Shown here piece after piece: positions 1 through 9,378 of a stretch of DNA of 64,000 nucleotides. Positions within the stretch are counted from its first letter, which is position 1. Each line of letters starts with the position of its first letter. The stretch comes from Streptomyces sp. DSM 110735 (lineage in GTDB: Bacteria > Actinomycetota > Actinomycetes > Streptomycetales > Streptomycetaceae), in the NCBI RefSeq assembly GCF_016482685.1, contig NZ_JACYHF010000007.1, forward strand, positions 248,001-312,000. Reading direction: 5' to 3'. Position numbers and translations under genes: made by a program. The notes under the pieces were generated by a model that worked only from the letters and a program-made list of their open reading frames with translations, was not told the origin of the DNA and did no database searches.

Positions 1-60
1 GTTTTCCGCCACCGGCGCCCGGTCGTGGCGGAGGCCACGGCATCGGGTGCCCATGGCACC

Positions 61-73
61 TAATATCTGTCCA
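61..73 (+). promoter_or_regulatory. -10 element of a leaderless promoter for the DUF402 gene
   Basis: TAATAT at 61-66 is a good -10 hexamer. Its last base lies 7 nt before the A of the ATG at 73, so transcription should begin at the start codon. There is no Shine-Dalgarno sequence. A -35 element is not evident. Confidence 0.5.
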
Positions 74-762
74 TGGCGGACGACGAAGCGGTGAGACGAG
101 CGGAAACGGACACGACGACGTACTGGACCGCGGGCACCGCGATCCTGTGGCGGTACCGGGAGAACGCCGGTGACGGCTTCCACATCGCCCGGCCCGTCAC
201 GGTCGTCCGGGACGACGCCGACCTGCTCGCGGTCTGGCTCGCGCCCGGCACCGAGTGCGTGAAACCCGTGCTCGCCGACGGCACCCCGGTCCACCTGGAG
301 CCGCTGGAGTCCCGCTACACCAAGCCGCGCGGGGTGCGCCGGGACCGCTGGTTCGGCACCGGGGTGCTGAAGCTGGCGCGACCCGGCGAACCCTGGTCGG
401 TGTGGCTGTTCTGGGAGCCGGGCTGGCGGTTCAAGAACTGGTACGTCAACCTGGAGGAGCCGCTGGCCCGCTGGAGCGGCGGCGTCGACTCCGAGGACCA
501 CTTCCTGGACATCTCGGTGAACCCGGACCGCAGTTGGCACTGGCGGGACGAGGACGAGTTCGCGCAGGCGCAGCGCGACGGTCTGATGGACCCGGAGACC
601 GCCGCCCGCGTACGGGAGGCGGGCCGGCGGGCGGTCGAGGGAATCCGGGCGTGGAAGGCGCCGTACGCGGACGGCTGGCAGCACTGGCGCCCCGACCCCG
701 CCTGGGCGGTACCGTCACTGCCGGAGGACTGGGACCGTACGCCCGCGCACGTGTCCTCATGA
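73..762 (+). CDS. DUF402 family protein
   Basis: A 229-residue soluble protein with the look of the DUF402/FomD-like family: a beta-rich core, aromatic-rich motifs (WSVWLFWEPGW, FKNWYVNLEEP) and an acidic stretch near residues 150-165 (SEDHFLDISVN, then RDEDEFAQA). Members have been described as nucleoside phosphatase-like, but the substrate cannot be read from sequence. There is no signal peptide or membrane segment. The ATG at 73 fits the leaderless promoter just upstream. It stands alone; the next gene lies about 290 bp away on the same strand. Confidence 0.8.
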   Translation: MADDEAVRRAETDTTTYWTAGTAILWRYRENAGDGFHIARPVTVVRDDADLLAVWLAPGTECVKPVLADGTPVHLEPLESRYTKPRGVRRDRWFGTGVLKLARPGEPWSVWLFWEPGWRFKNWYVNLEEPLARWSGGVDSEDHFLDISVNPDRSWHWRDEDEFAQAQRDGLMDPETAARVREAGRRAVEGIRAWKAPYADGWQHWRPDPAWAVPSLPEDWDRTPAHVSS

Positions 763-1054
763 GACCCTTGATGCGCCCCCGGACCACAAACGTAGGATCG
801 TCCTCCGCAAGGGCATCGAGTTGCAACTACCGGAACAGACGCCGGGCTTGACCATACGTCACCGAGGGGCGGCAGGACGTGAGCGAGGGGTACGGGAACG
901 GCGGCACCGGCCGGGCGAGGAGCGCCCGGATCGGCGGAGACACCCCTGACCACGCGGGAAATCCGTTCCCGGGGCACGTATTGCGGGTATCGGCATGTCG
1001 GCGGCACCACACGCGCGCCTGGCGCGCGGCCCCGGACGGACGGATTCGACACGC
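763..1054. other. Intergenic region before the SpoIIE-type gene
   Basis: 292 bp between two same-strand genes, GC-rich with no terminator hairpin or convincing promoter. If the SpoIIE-type protein starts at 995, the gap is 232 bp. Confidence 0.4.
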
Positions 1055-3166
1055 GTGACGGAGCAGCCCACTTCCTCCTACGAACGCCCCCAGTCGGGCG
1101 CGGACCCCGCGGAGTCCCGCGGGGCACGCCTGCGTACCCCGACGCCGCTCGGTGCGCCGGGCTTACCGGCACAGTCCCGGGCGGACGGACAGCCGTCCCC
1201 CTCGGGCACCGAGCCGCGCGCCAAGCGCGGCGGCGGCAAGGGAAACAAGGGGAAGGAGCCCCCAGTCAACGGCCCCGAGCACTCCCAGCCGGCCACCGCC
1301 GAGCAGGGCACCCACCGTCCCCGGCCCGCCCCCGAGGGCATTCCGGCACAGCCGGGTGCCGAGCAGGAGCGGACGCCGGGCGCCCGTGAGCGCCGTACCG
1401 GACGCGGTCTGCCGCCGGGGCGCCCGATGCCCATGCGGCGCGACGGGGACCGGCTCCGGTTCGTGGGCGCGGCGACCCGGCGGATCGCGCGCGGCCTCGA
1501 TCTCGACGAGATCGTGATGGGGCTGTGCCGGGCCACGGTGCCGACGTTCTCGGACGCGATCCTGGTCTATCTGCGCGACCCGCTGCCCGTCGGCGACGAG
1601 CGGCCGACCGGTCCTGTGGTGCTGCGGCTGCGGCGCAGCGACCGGGTGCCCGACGAGCGGGACACCGAGGCGCTGCTGCCCGCGCCGTACCCCGACCCGG
1701 AGACGGAGTCCCCCGGGCTCGCCGCGTTCTCCGGACCCTCGGCGCTGACCGCCGAGCTGTGCGAGGTGCACCCGGGCGGCGCGCTGAACGAGGTGCTGCG
1801 CGGGGTGCGTCCGGTGTTCGCGGACACGCCCGCCGCGCGCGCCGCGCTGCCCGAACTCCTCGGCGAGGACGGCGAGGCGCTCGTCCCCGACGGTCAGCAC
1901 GCGATCCTCGCCCCGCTGCGCGGACGGCGCCGGGTGATCGGCGCGGCGCTGTTCCTGCGCCGCCCGGAGCGGCTGGCGTTCGAGGCGGAGGACCTGCTGG
2001 TCGCGGCGCAGCTCGCCACGCACAGCGCGCTCGGCATCGACAAGGCGGTGCTCTACGGCCGCGAGGCGTACATCGCCGACGAGCTGCAGCGCACCATGCT
2101 GCCCGAGACCCTGCCGCGCCCCACCGGGGTGCGCCTGGCCTCGCGCTATCTGCCCGCGGCGGAGACCGCGCGGGTGGGCGGCGACTGGTACGACGCGATC
2201 CCGCTGCCGGGCAGCCGGGTGGCGCTGGTGGTCGGTGACGTCATGGGTCACTCCATGACCTCGGCGGCGATCATGGGCCAGCTCCGCACGACCGCGCAGA
2301 CCCTGGCGGGGCTCGACCTGCCCCCGCAGGAGGTACTGCACCATCTGGACGAGCAGGCGCAGCGCCTGGGCACCGACCGCATGGCGACGTGTCTGTACGC
2401 GGTCTACGACCCGATAGCGCAGCGGATCACCATCGCCAACGCCGGTCATCCCCCGCCGGTGCTGCTGCACCTGGGCGGCGAGGCGGAGGTGCTGCGCGTC
2501 CCGCCGAACGCGCCGATCGGGGTGGGCGGTGTCGACTTCGAGGCGATCGAGCTGGAGGCGCCCGCCGGGGCGACCCTGCTGCTGTACACCGACGGTCTGG
2601 TGGAGTCCCGGCTGCGGGACGTGGCCACGGGCATAGAGCAGTTGCGCGAGAAGCTGACCGCGACCGCGCGCCTGACCGGTCCCGGGCATCCGCCGCCGCT
2701 GGAGGCGCTGTGCGACGAGGTGCTCGACATGCTCGGTCCGGGCGACCGGGACGACGACATCGCGCTGCTCGCCGCCCGGTTCGACGGGATCACCTCCAGC
2801 GACGTGAAGCACTGGTCGCTGGACGCGGAGGACGCCACCCCGGGCAAGGCCCGCAGGCTGGCCCGCGCCGCGCTGGCCGAGTGGGGTCTTGAGGACCTGT
2901 CGGACTCGCTGGAGCTGCTGGTCAGCGAGGTCGTCACCAATGCCGTGCGCTACACCACGCGCCCGGTGTCGGTGCGTCTGCTGCGCACGGACGTGCTGCG
3001 CTGTGAGGTCTCCGACGACATCCCGCGCCTGCCCCGGCTCTGCCAGGCCCGCGCCACGGACGAGGGCGGTCGCGGGCTGTACCTGGTCAACAAGCTGGCC
3101 CGGCGCTGGGGCGCGACCCGGCTGAGCGCGGGCAAGGTGGTGTGGTTCGAGCTGAGCGGAAGCTGA
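1055..3166 (+). CDS. SpoIIE-family PP2C phosphatase with GAF-like sensor and C-terminal histidine-kinase-like ATPase domain
   Basis: About 703 residues: a disordered Pro/Arg/Gly-rich N-terminus (1-125), a GAF-like region (about 130-320), a PP2C/SpoIIE phosphatase domain (about 335-560) with the metal-binding motifs GGDWYD, VVGDVMGH and LLYTDGLVE, and an HATPase domain (about 580-700) with the N-box ELLVSEVVTNAVRYT and the DEGGRGLYLV loop. Such proteins act in the cytoplasm on anti-sigma-factor antagonists (phosphatase) and on sigma or antagonist partners (kinase). The fused pair suggests a self-contained partner-switching module, but no cognate antagonist is adjacent. Start is uncertain: GTG at 1055 or an in-frame ATG at 995. 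Confidence 0.9.
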   Translation: MTEQPTSSYERPQSGADPAESRGARLRTPTPLGAPGLPAQSRADGQPSPSGTEPRAKRGGGKGNKGKEPPVNGPEHSQPATAEQGTHRPRPAPEGIPAQPGAEQERTPGARERRTGRGLPPGRPMPMRRDGDRLRFVGAATRRIARGLDLDEIVMGLCRATVPTFSDAILVYLRDPLPVGDERPTGPVVLRLRRSDRVPDERDTEALLPAPYPDPETESPGLAAFSGPSALTAELCEVHPGGALNEVLRGVRPVFADTPAARAALPELLGEDGEALVPDGQHAILAPLRGRRRVIGAALFLRRPERLAFEAEDLLVAAQLATHSALGIDKAVLYGREAYIADELQRTMLPETLPRPTGVRLASRYLPAAETARVGGDWYDAIPLPGSRVALVVGDVMGHSMTSAAIMGQLRTTAQTLAGLDLPPQEVLHHLDEQAQRLGTDRMATCLYAVYDPIAQRITIANAGHPPPVLLHLGGEAEVLRVPPNAPIGVGGVDFEAIELEAPAGATLLLYTDGLVESRLRDVATGIEQLREKLTATARLTGPGHPPPLEALCDEVLDMLGPGDRDDDIALLAARFDGITSSDVKHWSLDAEDATPGKARRLARAALAEWGLEDLSDSLELLVSEVVTNAVRYTTRPVSVRLLRTDVLRCEVSDDIPRLPRLCQARATDEGGRGLYLVNKLARRWGATRLSAGKVVWFELSGS

Positions 3167-3192
3167 CCCCGGTCAGCCCGCGTGCGGTACGA

Positions 3193-3227
3193 CGAAGGGC
3201 GCCCGGCGACTCGCCGGGCGCCCTTCG
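3193..3227. terminator. Bidirectional hairpin terminator between convergent genes
   Basis: An inverted repeat with 14 perfectly paired bases and a 5-nt loop (pairing can be drawn through to 17 bp) lies between the SpoIIE-type gene and the penicillin-binding protein gene, which converge. The U-tract is short in both directions, as usual at this GC content. Confidence 0.75.
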
Positions 3228-3249
3228 CGCTGTCTGAGGGTCCGTGACC

Positions 3250-5556
3250 TCAGTCGTCGTCCCTGCCGTTCTGGAAGTCGAACGGGTTCTGCGGGGTGGA
3301 CTGGCCCGTGGGCGGTCCCGAGGTCGGCGGCTGCGTCGTCGGCTGGTCCGGCGGCGTCCGCGTCTCGGTCTCCGTGGGCGGCTCGGTGGTCGGCGACTCG
3401 GAAGGCGACTCCGACTCGGTCGGCGAGCTGGAGGGCGACTCCGAGGCGGACTCGGACGGGCTGTCGCTGACGGTCGGGGTGTCCGTCGGGGCGACGGCGG
3501 CACCCTGCGTGGTGTCGAGGTCGAAGGGGACCTTGTCCGTCACGCCGAAGGTGTACGCCGCCCAGATCTGCGCCGGGTAGCCACCGCCGTTGATACGGCC
3601 GGGCGCCGGGAGGAGACCGGTGGCGCCCGCCATCGACACGTGCGCGTTGCCCCGTTCACCGAACAGACCGACCGACGTGACCAGGTCGGGCGTGTAGCCG
3701 GTGAACCAGGCGGACTTGTTCTCGTCCGAGGTACCGGTCTTGCCCGCGACCTGCTGGCCGTTGCGCAGCGGGTTGTTGGCGACCGACTGCCGGGCGGTGC
3801 CGTCGTCGACCACGCCGGTGAGCACGGAGGACACGGTGTCGGCGGCGGTGCGGCTGATCACCCGTTCGCCGATCGGGTCCGGCATCCGCACGGTACGGCC
3901 CTTGCCCTCCGCCGACTTGATGAGGGTCGGGGTGACCTTCTTGCCGTGGTTGTCCAGGGTGGCGTAGATGCCGGCCATCTCCAGCGGGCTGGCGCCCATG
4001 GAGCCGAGCGTCTGGGCGGGGACCGCCTGCATGCCCTTGGTGTCCATGCCGAGCCGCTTGGCGGTGTCCATGACCTTGTCCATGCCGACGTCCACGCCCA
4101 TCTGCGCGAAGACGGAGTTCACGGACTTGTTCATGGCCTGCTGGACGTTGATCTTGCCGTAGCTGGCGTTGTCCTCGTTGGGCGGCGCGAAGCCGACCTC
4201 GGTGCCGTGGTCGGTCACCGGGTGACGGCTGGTGCCGTCGTAGACGGTGTTCGCGTTGATGGGACGGCCGTCCTGGGTGGTGGCGTTCTGCTCCAGGGCG
4301 GCGGCGAGGATGACCGGCTTGAAGGTCGAGGCGGGCTGGTAGTCGGTCCGCGTCGCGTTGTTGGTCCAGTGCTTGAAGAGGTCCTCGCCGCCGTAGAGCG
4401 CGACGACATGGCCCGTCTTGGGGTCCACCGAGACGGCACCGGCCTGGATGTCGCCGTCGACCTTGCGTTTCTTCGGGTCGAGCTTGGAGGTGAGCTGGGC
4501 CTTGACCGCCTTCTCCAGCGCCGCCTGCTTCTTGCGGTCGACGTTGAGGGTGATGGTCCAGCCCTTGCCGATGACCGCGTTCTCCGCCTGGGAGGCGGTC
4601 AGACCCTGCTGCTTCATGAGCTGCTGCTCGAGCTGCTTGTTGGCGAGGTCGACCAGGTAGCCCGTCTGCCCGTCGAGACCGGGGGCGGCCTTGGGTTCCT
4701 TGGGCTTCGGGAACTTCAGGGTGGCGCGCTTGGTCTGGGACAGCCAGCCCTGCTTGACCATGTTGTTCAGGACGTAGTTCCAGCGCTGCTTCACCAGCGT
4801 CCGCCCGGTGGGCGTGGCCGCCTGCCAGTCGTACTGGCTGGGCGCCTGGAGCAGGGCGGCGAGGTAGGCGCCCTCCTGGACCGAGAGCTTCTGGGCGTCC
4901 TTGTGGTAGTACGCCTGGGCGGCGGCCTGGATGCCGTACGCGTTGCGGCCGTAGTAGCTGGTGTTGATGTAACCCGCGAGGATCTCGTTCTTGGTCTTCT
5001 CGCGCTCCACCTTGAGGGAGATCACCAGCTCGTTGAGCTTGCGGGTGACCGTCTGGTCCTGGCTCAGGTAGTAGTTCTTGACGTACTGCTGGGTGATGGT
5101 CGAACCACCCTGCTTGCCCCGGCCCGCGAGGGTGTTGAGGATGCCGCGCGCGGTGCCCTTCAGGTCGACGCCGGGGTCCGTGTAGAAGGACTTGTTCTCG
5201 GCGGCGACGAAGTCGAGCTGGACCGGCCTCGGCACCTTCGACAGGTCGACGATCTCGCGGTTGACCTTGCCGGAGCGGGCGATGACCTTGCCGTCGCTGT
5301 ACTTGTAGATGTTGCTCTGCTGCTGGGCGGCGACATTGCCCTCGGGAATGTCCACCGACAGATACAGCGCGACAAAGGCGCCGATGCCCAGCAGACAGAC
5401 GCCGAGAAACGCGCCGAGGATCTTCTTCCAGGTGAAGAGCCTGCGTATCCAGCTCTTGGCGGGCTTGCCACCGGGCGCCGGGGACGGCGAGCGGCCTCCG
5501 GGTGCCGCGCGGCGGCCGCCGCGCTGACGCGCTCGTCTCTCTTCCGCTCGTCCCAT
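3250..5556 (-). CDS. Class A penicillin-binding protein (glycosyltransferase 51 plus transpeptidase)
   Basis: A 768-residue bifunctional peptidoglycan synthase. A basic, Pro/Gly-rich cytoplasmic tail is followed by one TM segment (about 46-66). The GT51 domain (about 85-270) has AAENKSFYTDPG with the catalytic Glu, GGSTITQQYVKN and the YGIQAAAQAYY region. The transpeptidase domain (about 370-660) has the SxxK motif STFK, SxN (SVN in MNKSVNS) and KTGTS. The last 80 residues are an extracellular Ser/Glu/Pro/Thr-rich tail ending in acidic residues, common in streptomycete PBPs. It polymerises lipid II glycan and cross-links stem peptides outside the membrane. The ATG at 5556 has a GAAGGGA ribosome-binding site close upstream. 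Confidence 0.95.
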   Translation of the reverse strand: MGRAEERRARQRGGRRAAPGGRSPSPAPGGKPAKSWIRRLFTWKKILGAFLGVCLLGIGAFVALYLSVDIPEGNVAAQQQSNIYKYSDGKVIARSGKVNREIVDLSKVPRPVQLDFVAAENKSFYTDPGVDLKGTARGILNTLAGRGKQGGSTITQQYVKNYYLSQDQTVTRKLNELVISLKVEREKTKNEILAGYINTSYYGRNAYGIQAAAQAYYHKDAQKLSVQEGAYLAALLQAPSQYDWQAATPTGRTLVKQRWNYVLNNMVKQGWLSQTKRATLKFPKPKEPKAAPGLDGQTGYLVDLANKQLEQQLMKQQGLTASQAENAVIGKGWTITLNVDRKKQAALEKAVKAQLTSKLDPKKRKVDGDIQAGAVSVDPKTGHVVALYGGEDLFKHWTNNATRTDYQPASTFKPVILAAALEQNATTQDGRPINANTVYDGTSRHPVTDHGTEVGFAPPNEDNASYGKINVQQAMNKSVNSVFAQMGVDVGMDKVMDTAKRLGMDTKGMQAVPAQTLGSMGASPLEMAGIYATLDNHGKKVTPTLIKSAEGKGRTVRMPDPIGERVISRTAADTVSSVLTGVVDDGTARQSVANNPLRNGQQVAGKTGTSDENKSAWFTGYTPDLVTSVGLFGERGNAHVSMAGATGLLPAPGRINGGGYPAQIWAAYTFGVTDKVPFDLDTTQGAAVAPTDTPTVSDSPSESASESPSSSPTESESPSESPTTEPPTETETRTPPDQPTTQPPTSGPPTGQSTPQNPFDFQNGRDDD

Positions 5557-5752
5557 AGGTCCCTTCGCTCCGCTTCCGTCTCGGGGTCAGCTCCGAAAGC
5601 TAACACCCCTCTATGTGACAAAGAGCGCCTGATCCGCTCCTTCGGGGACGTGAGAATGAGCACCCCGCCCTATCGGAACCGACGGAATCAAGAGGCCGAA
5701 GGTTGCCTCATGGGGCGCGATTGGCATCACGTATTTGATTCCGGACCCACTA

Positions 5753-5790
5753 TGAACCCGGTGTATACACCGTGTGTAGAGTGCTCGCCA
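5753..5790 (+). promoter_or_regulatory. Leaderless promoter and overlapping palindromic operator of the padR operon
   Basis: TGAACC at 5753-5758 and TAGAGT at 5777-5782 form a plausible -35/-10 pair with an 18-bp spacer, and the -10 sits 7 nt before the ATG at 5790. The spacer holds the perfect palindrome GTGTATACAC (5761-5770) and an overlapping repeat TACAC-cgt-GTGTA (5766-5778). This is where a PadR repressor would block RNA polymerase, so autoregulation is likely. Confidence 0.6.
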
Positions 5791-6314
5791 TGTCCATCGG
5801 TCACTCACTCCTGGGACTCCTGGAGTCCGGCCCCCGGCACGGTTACGACCTGAAGCGGGCCTTCGACGAGACGTTCGGCCACGACCGGCCACTGCACTAC
5901 GGCCAGGTCTACTCGACCATGTCCCGGCTGCTCAAACACGGGCTGGTGGAGGTCGACGGCGTCGAGTCCGGCGGCGGACCCGAACGAAAACGGTACGCCA
6001 TCACCGATGCCGGGATAACCGACGTCGAGCGCTGGCTCGCCACTCCGGAGAAGCCCGCCGAGTACCTCCAGTCGACCCTCTACACCAAGGTCGTCCTCGC
6101 GCTGCTGACCCGGCGCGACGCCGCCGGGCTGCTCGACAGCCAGCGCTCCGAGCATCTGCGCGCCATGCGCGCGCTGACCGAGCGCAAGCGCGGCGGCGAC
6201 CTCGCCGACCAGCTCATCTGTGACCACGCCCTGTTCCATCTTGAGGCCGATCTGCGCTGGCTGGAGCTGACCGCCGCGCGTCTGGACCGGCTCCGCACGG
6301 AGGTGACCTCGTGA
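5790..6314 (+). CDS. PadR-family transcriptional regulator
   Basis: A 174-residue protein beginning MSIGHSLLGLLESGPRHGYDLK, the standard PadR winged-helix N-terminus with the GYDLKRAFDE helix and a wing ending in ERKRYAITDAG. The C-terminal part (about 90-174) is the helical dimerisation segment of the longer PadR subgroup. It probably represses its own operon through the palindrome at 5761-5778 and is released by a ligand, perhaps a substrate of the transporter encoded next. The ATG at 5790 is preferred over an in-frame GTG at 5772 because the PadR fold starts there and the promoter places transcription at 5790. Its stop overlaps the GTG of the ABC ATPase gene. Confidence 0.9.
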   Translation: MSIGHSLLGLLESGPRHGYDLKRAFDETFGHDRPLHYGQVYSTMSRLLKHGLVEVDGVESGGGPERKRYAITDAGITDVERWLATPEKPAEYLQSTLYTKVVLALLTRRDAAGLLDSQRSEHLRAMRALTERKRGGDLADQLICDHALFHLEADLRWLELTAARLDRLRTEVTS

Positions 6315-7000
6315 TACCGCCCGACGGCTCCCTGCTCCACGCCCGGGACCTGCGCAAGACCTACGGCCCCACCACCGCCCTGGACGGCGCCGACTTCTCC
6401 ATCCACCCCGGCGAGGTCGTCGCCGTGATGGGTCCCTCCGGCTCCGGCAAGTCGACCCTGCTGCACTGCCTCGCCGGGATCGTGCTGCCCGACTCGGGCA
6501 CGATCACCTACGCCGACCGCGAGCTGACCGGGATGAGCGACGCCGGGCGCAGCGCCCTGCGGCGCGGGGAGTTCGGCTTCGTCTTCCAGTTCGGCCAGCT
6601 CGTACCGGAGCTGACCTGCGTGGAGAACGTGGCGCTGCCGCTGCGGCTGAACGGCACCGGGCGCAAGGAGGCGGAGAAGGCAGCGCTGGAGTGGATGGAG
6701 CGCCTGGAGGTGGACGACCTGCGGCGCAAACGCCCCGGCGAGGTCTCCGGCGGCCAGGGACAGCGGGTCGCGGTGGCGCGGGCACTGGTCACCGGACCCC
6801 GGGTGCTGTTCGCGGACGAGCCGACCGGCGCGCTCGACTCGCTCAACGGCGAGCGCGTGATGGAGCTGCTGACCGACGCCGCCCGGACCACGAACGCGGC
6901 CGTCGTCCTCGTCACGCACGAGGCTCGGGTCGCCGCCTACTCGGACCGCGAGGTCGTCGTACGCGACGGTCGCAGCCGGGACATGGAGCGGACCGGATGA
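6311..7000 (+). CDS. ABC transporter ATP-binding protein (LolD/MacB type)
   Basis: A 229-residue nucleotide-binding subunit with Walker A GPSGSGKST (about residue 41), a Q-loop in FGFVFQFGQL, signature VSGGQGQR, Walker B VLFADEPTGALDS and the switch histidine in VLVTHE. The LolD/MacB-like type fits its partner, an FtsX-fold permease encoded immediately downstream. These systems usually perform mechanotransmission or export of antimicrobial peptides, antibiotics or lipids rather than import. The GTG start overlaps the padR stop and the gene's own stop overlaps the permease start, so the three genes are translationally coupled. Confidence 0.93.
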   Translation: MIPPDGSLLHARDLRKTYGPTTALDGADFSIHPGEVVAVMGPSGSGKSTLLHCLAGIVLPDSGTITYADRELTGMSDAGRSALRRGEFGFVFQFGQLVPELTCVENVALPLRLNGTGRKEAEKAALEWMERLEVDDLRRKRPGEVSGGQGQRVAVARALVTGPRVLFADEPTGALDSLNGERVMELLTDAARTTNAAVVLVTHEARVAAYSDREVVVRDGRSRDMERTG

Positions 7001-9342
7001 GCCCGCGGCAGTACGCCCGCGACCTGGGGATGGGGGTCCGGTTCGCCGTGACCGGAGGGCGCGAGGGGTGGGTCCGTACGACACTGACGGCGGTCGGTGT
7101 CGGTATCGGAGTGGCGTTGCTGCTGCTGACGACCGCGCTCCCGCGCATGCTGGACGCGCGCGGCGACCGCGAACTGGCGCGTCAGGACATCGTGTTCAGC
7201 ACGAGGGACCGACCCAAGGCGGACAACACGGTGGTCGTCGCGGCCACCGACACCTGGTGGCGCGACAAGAACATCCGGGGGCGCCTGCTCGATCCGGAGG
7301 GTCCGAAGGCGCCGCTGCCGCCGGGCCTGAGCCGCTTCCCGGCCACGGGCGAGATGCTGGTCTCCCCCGCGCTGCGGGACCTGCTCGCCTCCCCGGGCGC
7401 CCGACTGCTGCGCGAGCGGCTGCCGTACAAAATCACCGGGACCATCGGCGAGAGCGGTCTGGTCGGTCCGCGCGAACTCTCCTACTACGCCGGTGCCGAG
7501 GACCTCAAACCCCGGGCGGGCGGCGCCCGGACGAACCGGCTGACCCACTTCGGGCAGACCCAGCCGTGGCAGGACCGGGACGACCCGGTGCTGCTCCTGC
7601 TGATGTCGGTCGTCTTCGTGACGCTGCTGCTGCCGGTCGCCGTGTTCGTCGCGGCCGCCGTGCGCTTCGGCGGCGAGCGGCGCGACCGCAGGCTGGCGGC
7701 GCTCCGGTTGGTGGGCGCGGACGGCCGCATGACCCGGCGGATCGCGGCGGGCGAGGCGCTGGCGGGGTCGGTGCTCGGACTCCTCCTCGGCGCGGGACTC
7801 TTCCTGGCCGGACGCCAACTGGTGACCCTGGTGGAGATCCGGGGCGAGAGCTTCTTCCCGAGCTATGTCACCCCCTCCCCCGCGCTGGTCCTGCTGGTCG
7901 CGGTGGCGGTCCCGGTGTGCGCGGTGCTGGTCACCCTGTTCGCGATGCGCACCGTGGTGGTCGAGCCGCTCGGCGTGGTGCGTTCCGCCGCGAACGCCCG
8001 GCGCCGGCTGTGGTGGCGGCTGCTCCTGCCGCTGTCCGGTCTGGCCCTGCTCTGGCCGATGATCGGCAAGGGGCGTACGCACGGCGACTTCAACCAGCTC
8101 CTCGTCATCGGCGGCGTCCTGCTGCTCCTGGTCGGCGTGACCGCGCTGCTGCCCTGGATCGTCGAACGGGGCGTCAGCCGCCTCGGCGCGGGTCCGCTCT
8201 CCTGGCAACTCGCTGTACGGCGGCTCCAGTTGAGCGGCGGCATGGCGGCACGCACGGTCAACGGCATCGCGGTGGCGGTGGCCGGGGCGGTCGCGCTCCA
8301 GATGCTGTTCGCGGGCGTGCAGAGCCAGTACGTGAAGGACACCGGGCAGGACCCCGCCCGCGCGCAGGTCGAGGTCGACCTCACCGACCGCACCGACCGC
8401 GCCTCGGCGACCGGGGCGTTCGCGCGGACCGAGGGCGTACGGGGGGCGGTGGGGCTGGCCACCACGACCGTCGGCGACCGGGCGCTGGACCCCGCCGCCT
8501 CCGTCGACCTCGTCGTCGGCGACTGCGCCGCCCTGCGCGAGCTGGCCCATCTGGCGTCCTGCCGCGACGGCGACCTGTTCTCGGTGAGCACCTCCCAGCA
8601 CCCCAGCGCGTTCGACAAGCGGATGCGCGAAGCCGTGCTGCGTCCCGGCCAACGCGCCTGGATCGACCCGCGCTTCACGGGCGGACCGGGTCTCGCGGTC
8701 CCGCTCAGGCTTCCGGCGTCGGTTCCGCACGTCGCCTACCGCAAGGACTCCCTGATGCCGAGCGCCAACGGGCTGCTGATCACCCCGTCCGCGCTGCCCG
8801 CCGCGGCGGACCCGGCGCTGTCCAGCCGGATCTTCCTGCGCATGGACCCCTCGGTGCCGGACGGATGGGAGTACGTGCGCAACACCGCCGCGCGGGTGGA
8901 CCCGGTCTCGGAGGTCCTCGCCTGGGCACCGACCACGACCGACAGCGGGTTCGCCTCCCTGCGCACCGGTCTGTTCATCGGCGCCACCTGTGTGCTCGCG
9001 CTGATCGGGGCGAGCCTGCTGGTCTCCCAACTGGAGCAACTGCGCGAGCGGCGCAGGCTGTTGTCGGTCCTGGTGGCCTTCGGCACCCGGCGCCGGACCG
9101 TGGGTCTGTCGGTGCTGTGGCAGGCGGCGGTGCCGATCGCGCTGGGCGTCGCACTGGCCTCGGTGGTGGGCATCGCCCTGGGCGCCGTACTGCTGCGCAT
9201 GACGGCGACGCCGGTACGGGTGGACTGGCCGAGCGTGCTGTCCCTGACGGGTGTGGGCGCGGCGGTGGTCGCGGCCATGACCCTGCTCAGCCTGCCGCCG
9301 CTGCTGCGGCTGATGCGACCCGACGGGCTGCGTACGGAGTAG
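6997..9342 (+). CDS. FtsX-fold ABC transporter permease
   Basis: A 781-residue membrane protein starting at an ATG that overlaps the ATPase stop (ATGA). It has an N-terminal TM helix (about 30-50), a roughly 150-residue extracytoplasmic domain, one FtsX module of three TM helices (about 200-330), further TM helices near 345-400, a second extracytoplasmic region, and a C-terminal FtsX module (about 660-780) with the LRERRRLLSVLVAFGTRRR coupling segment. Duplicated FtsX halves in one chain resemble actinobacterial MacB- or BceB-like exporters. With the PadR regulator it forms a typical inducible detoxification or envelope-stress unit; the substrate is unknown. Confidence 0.9.
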   Translation: MSPRQYARDLGMGVRFAVTGGREGWVRTTLTAVGVGIGVALLLLTTALPRMLDARGDRELARQDIVFSTRDRPKADNTVVVAATDTWWRDKNIRGRLLDPEGPKAPLPPGLSRFPATGEMLVSPALRDLLASPGARLLRERLPYKITGTIGESGLVGPRELSYYAGAEDLKPRAGGARTNRLTHFGQTQPWQDRDDPVLLLLMSVVFVTLLLPVAVFVAAAVRFGGERRDRRLAALRLVGADGRMTRRIAAGEALAGSVLGLLLGAGLFLAGRQLVTLVEIRGESFFPSYVTPSPALVLLVAVAVPVCAVLVTLFAMRTVVVEPLGVVRSAANARRRLWWRLLLPLSGLALLWPMIGKGRTHGDFNQLLVIGGVLLLLVGVTALLPWIVERGVSRLGAGPLSWQLAVRRLQLSGGMAARTVNGIAVAVAGAVALQMLFAGVQSQYVKDTGQDPARAQVEVDLTDRTDRASATGAFARTEGVRGAVGLATTTVGDRALDPAASVDLVVGDCAALRELAHLASCRDGDLFSVSTSQHPSAFDKRMREAVLRPGQRAWIDPRFTGGPGLAVPLRLPASVPHVAYRKDSLMPSANGLLITPSALPAAADPALSSRIFLRMDPSVPDGWEYVRNTAARVDPVSEVLAWAPTTTDSGFASLRTGLFIGATCVLALIGASLLVSQLEQLRERRRLLSVLVAFGTRRRTVGLSVLWQAAVPIALGVALASVVGIALGAVLLRMTATPVRVDWPSVLSLTGVGAAVVAAMTLLSLPPLLRLMRPDGLRTE

Positions 9343-9347
9343 CGCTC

Positions 9348-9377
9348 ACGGGCGGGGCTTTCACGAGCCCCGCCCGT
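9348..9377. terminator. Bidirectional hairpin terminator
   Basis: A perfect 12-bp stem (ACGGGCGGGGCT with its complement) and a 6-nt loop sit between the convergent permease and oxyR genes. Confidence 0.8.
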
Positions 9378-9378
9378 C

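Noticed and set aside
3244..5853. An 869-residue open frame on the plus strand opposite the penicillin-binding protein
   Set aside because: Composition is His/Arg/Gly/Leu-biased with no domain, as expected for antisense of a high-GC gene. The PBP on the other strand has all catalytic motifs.
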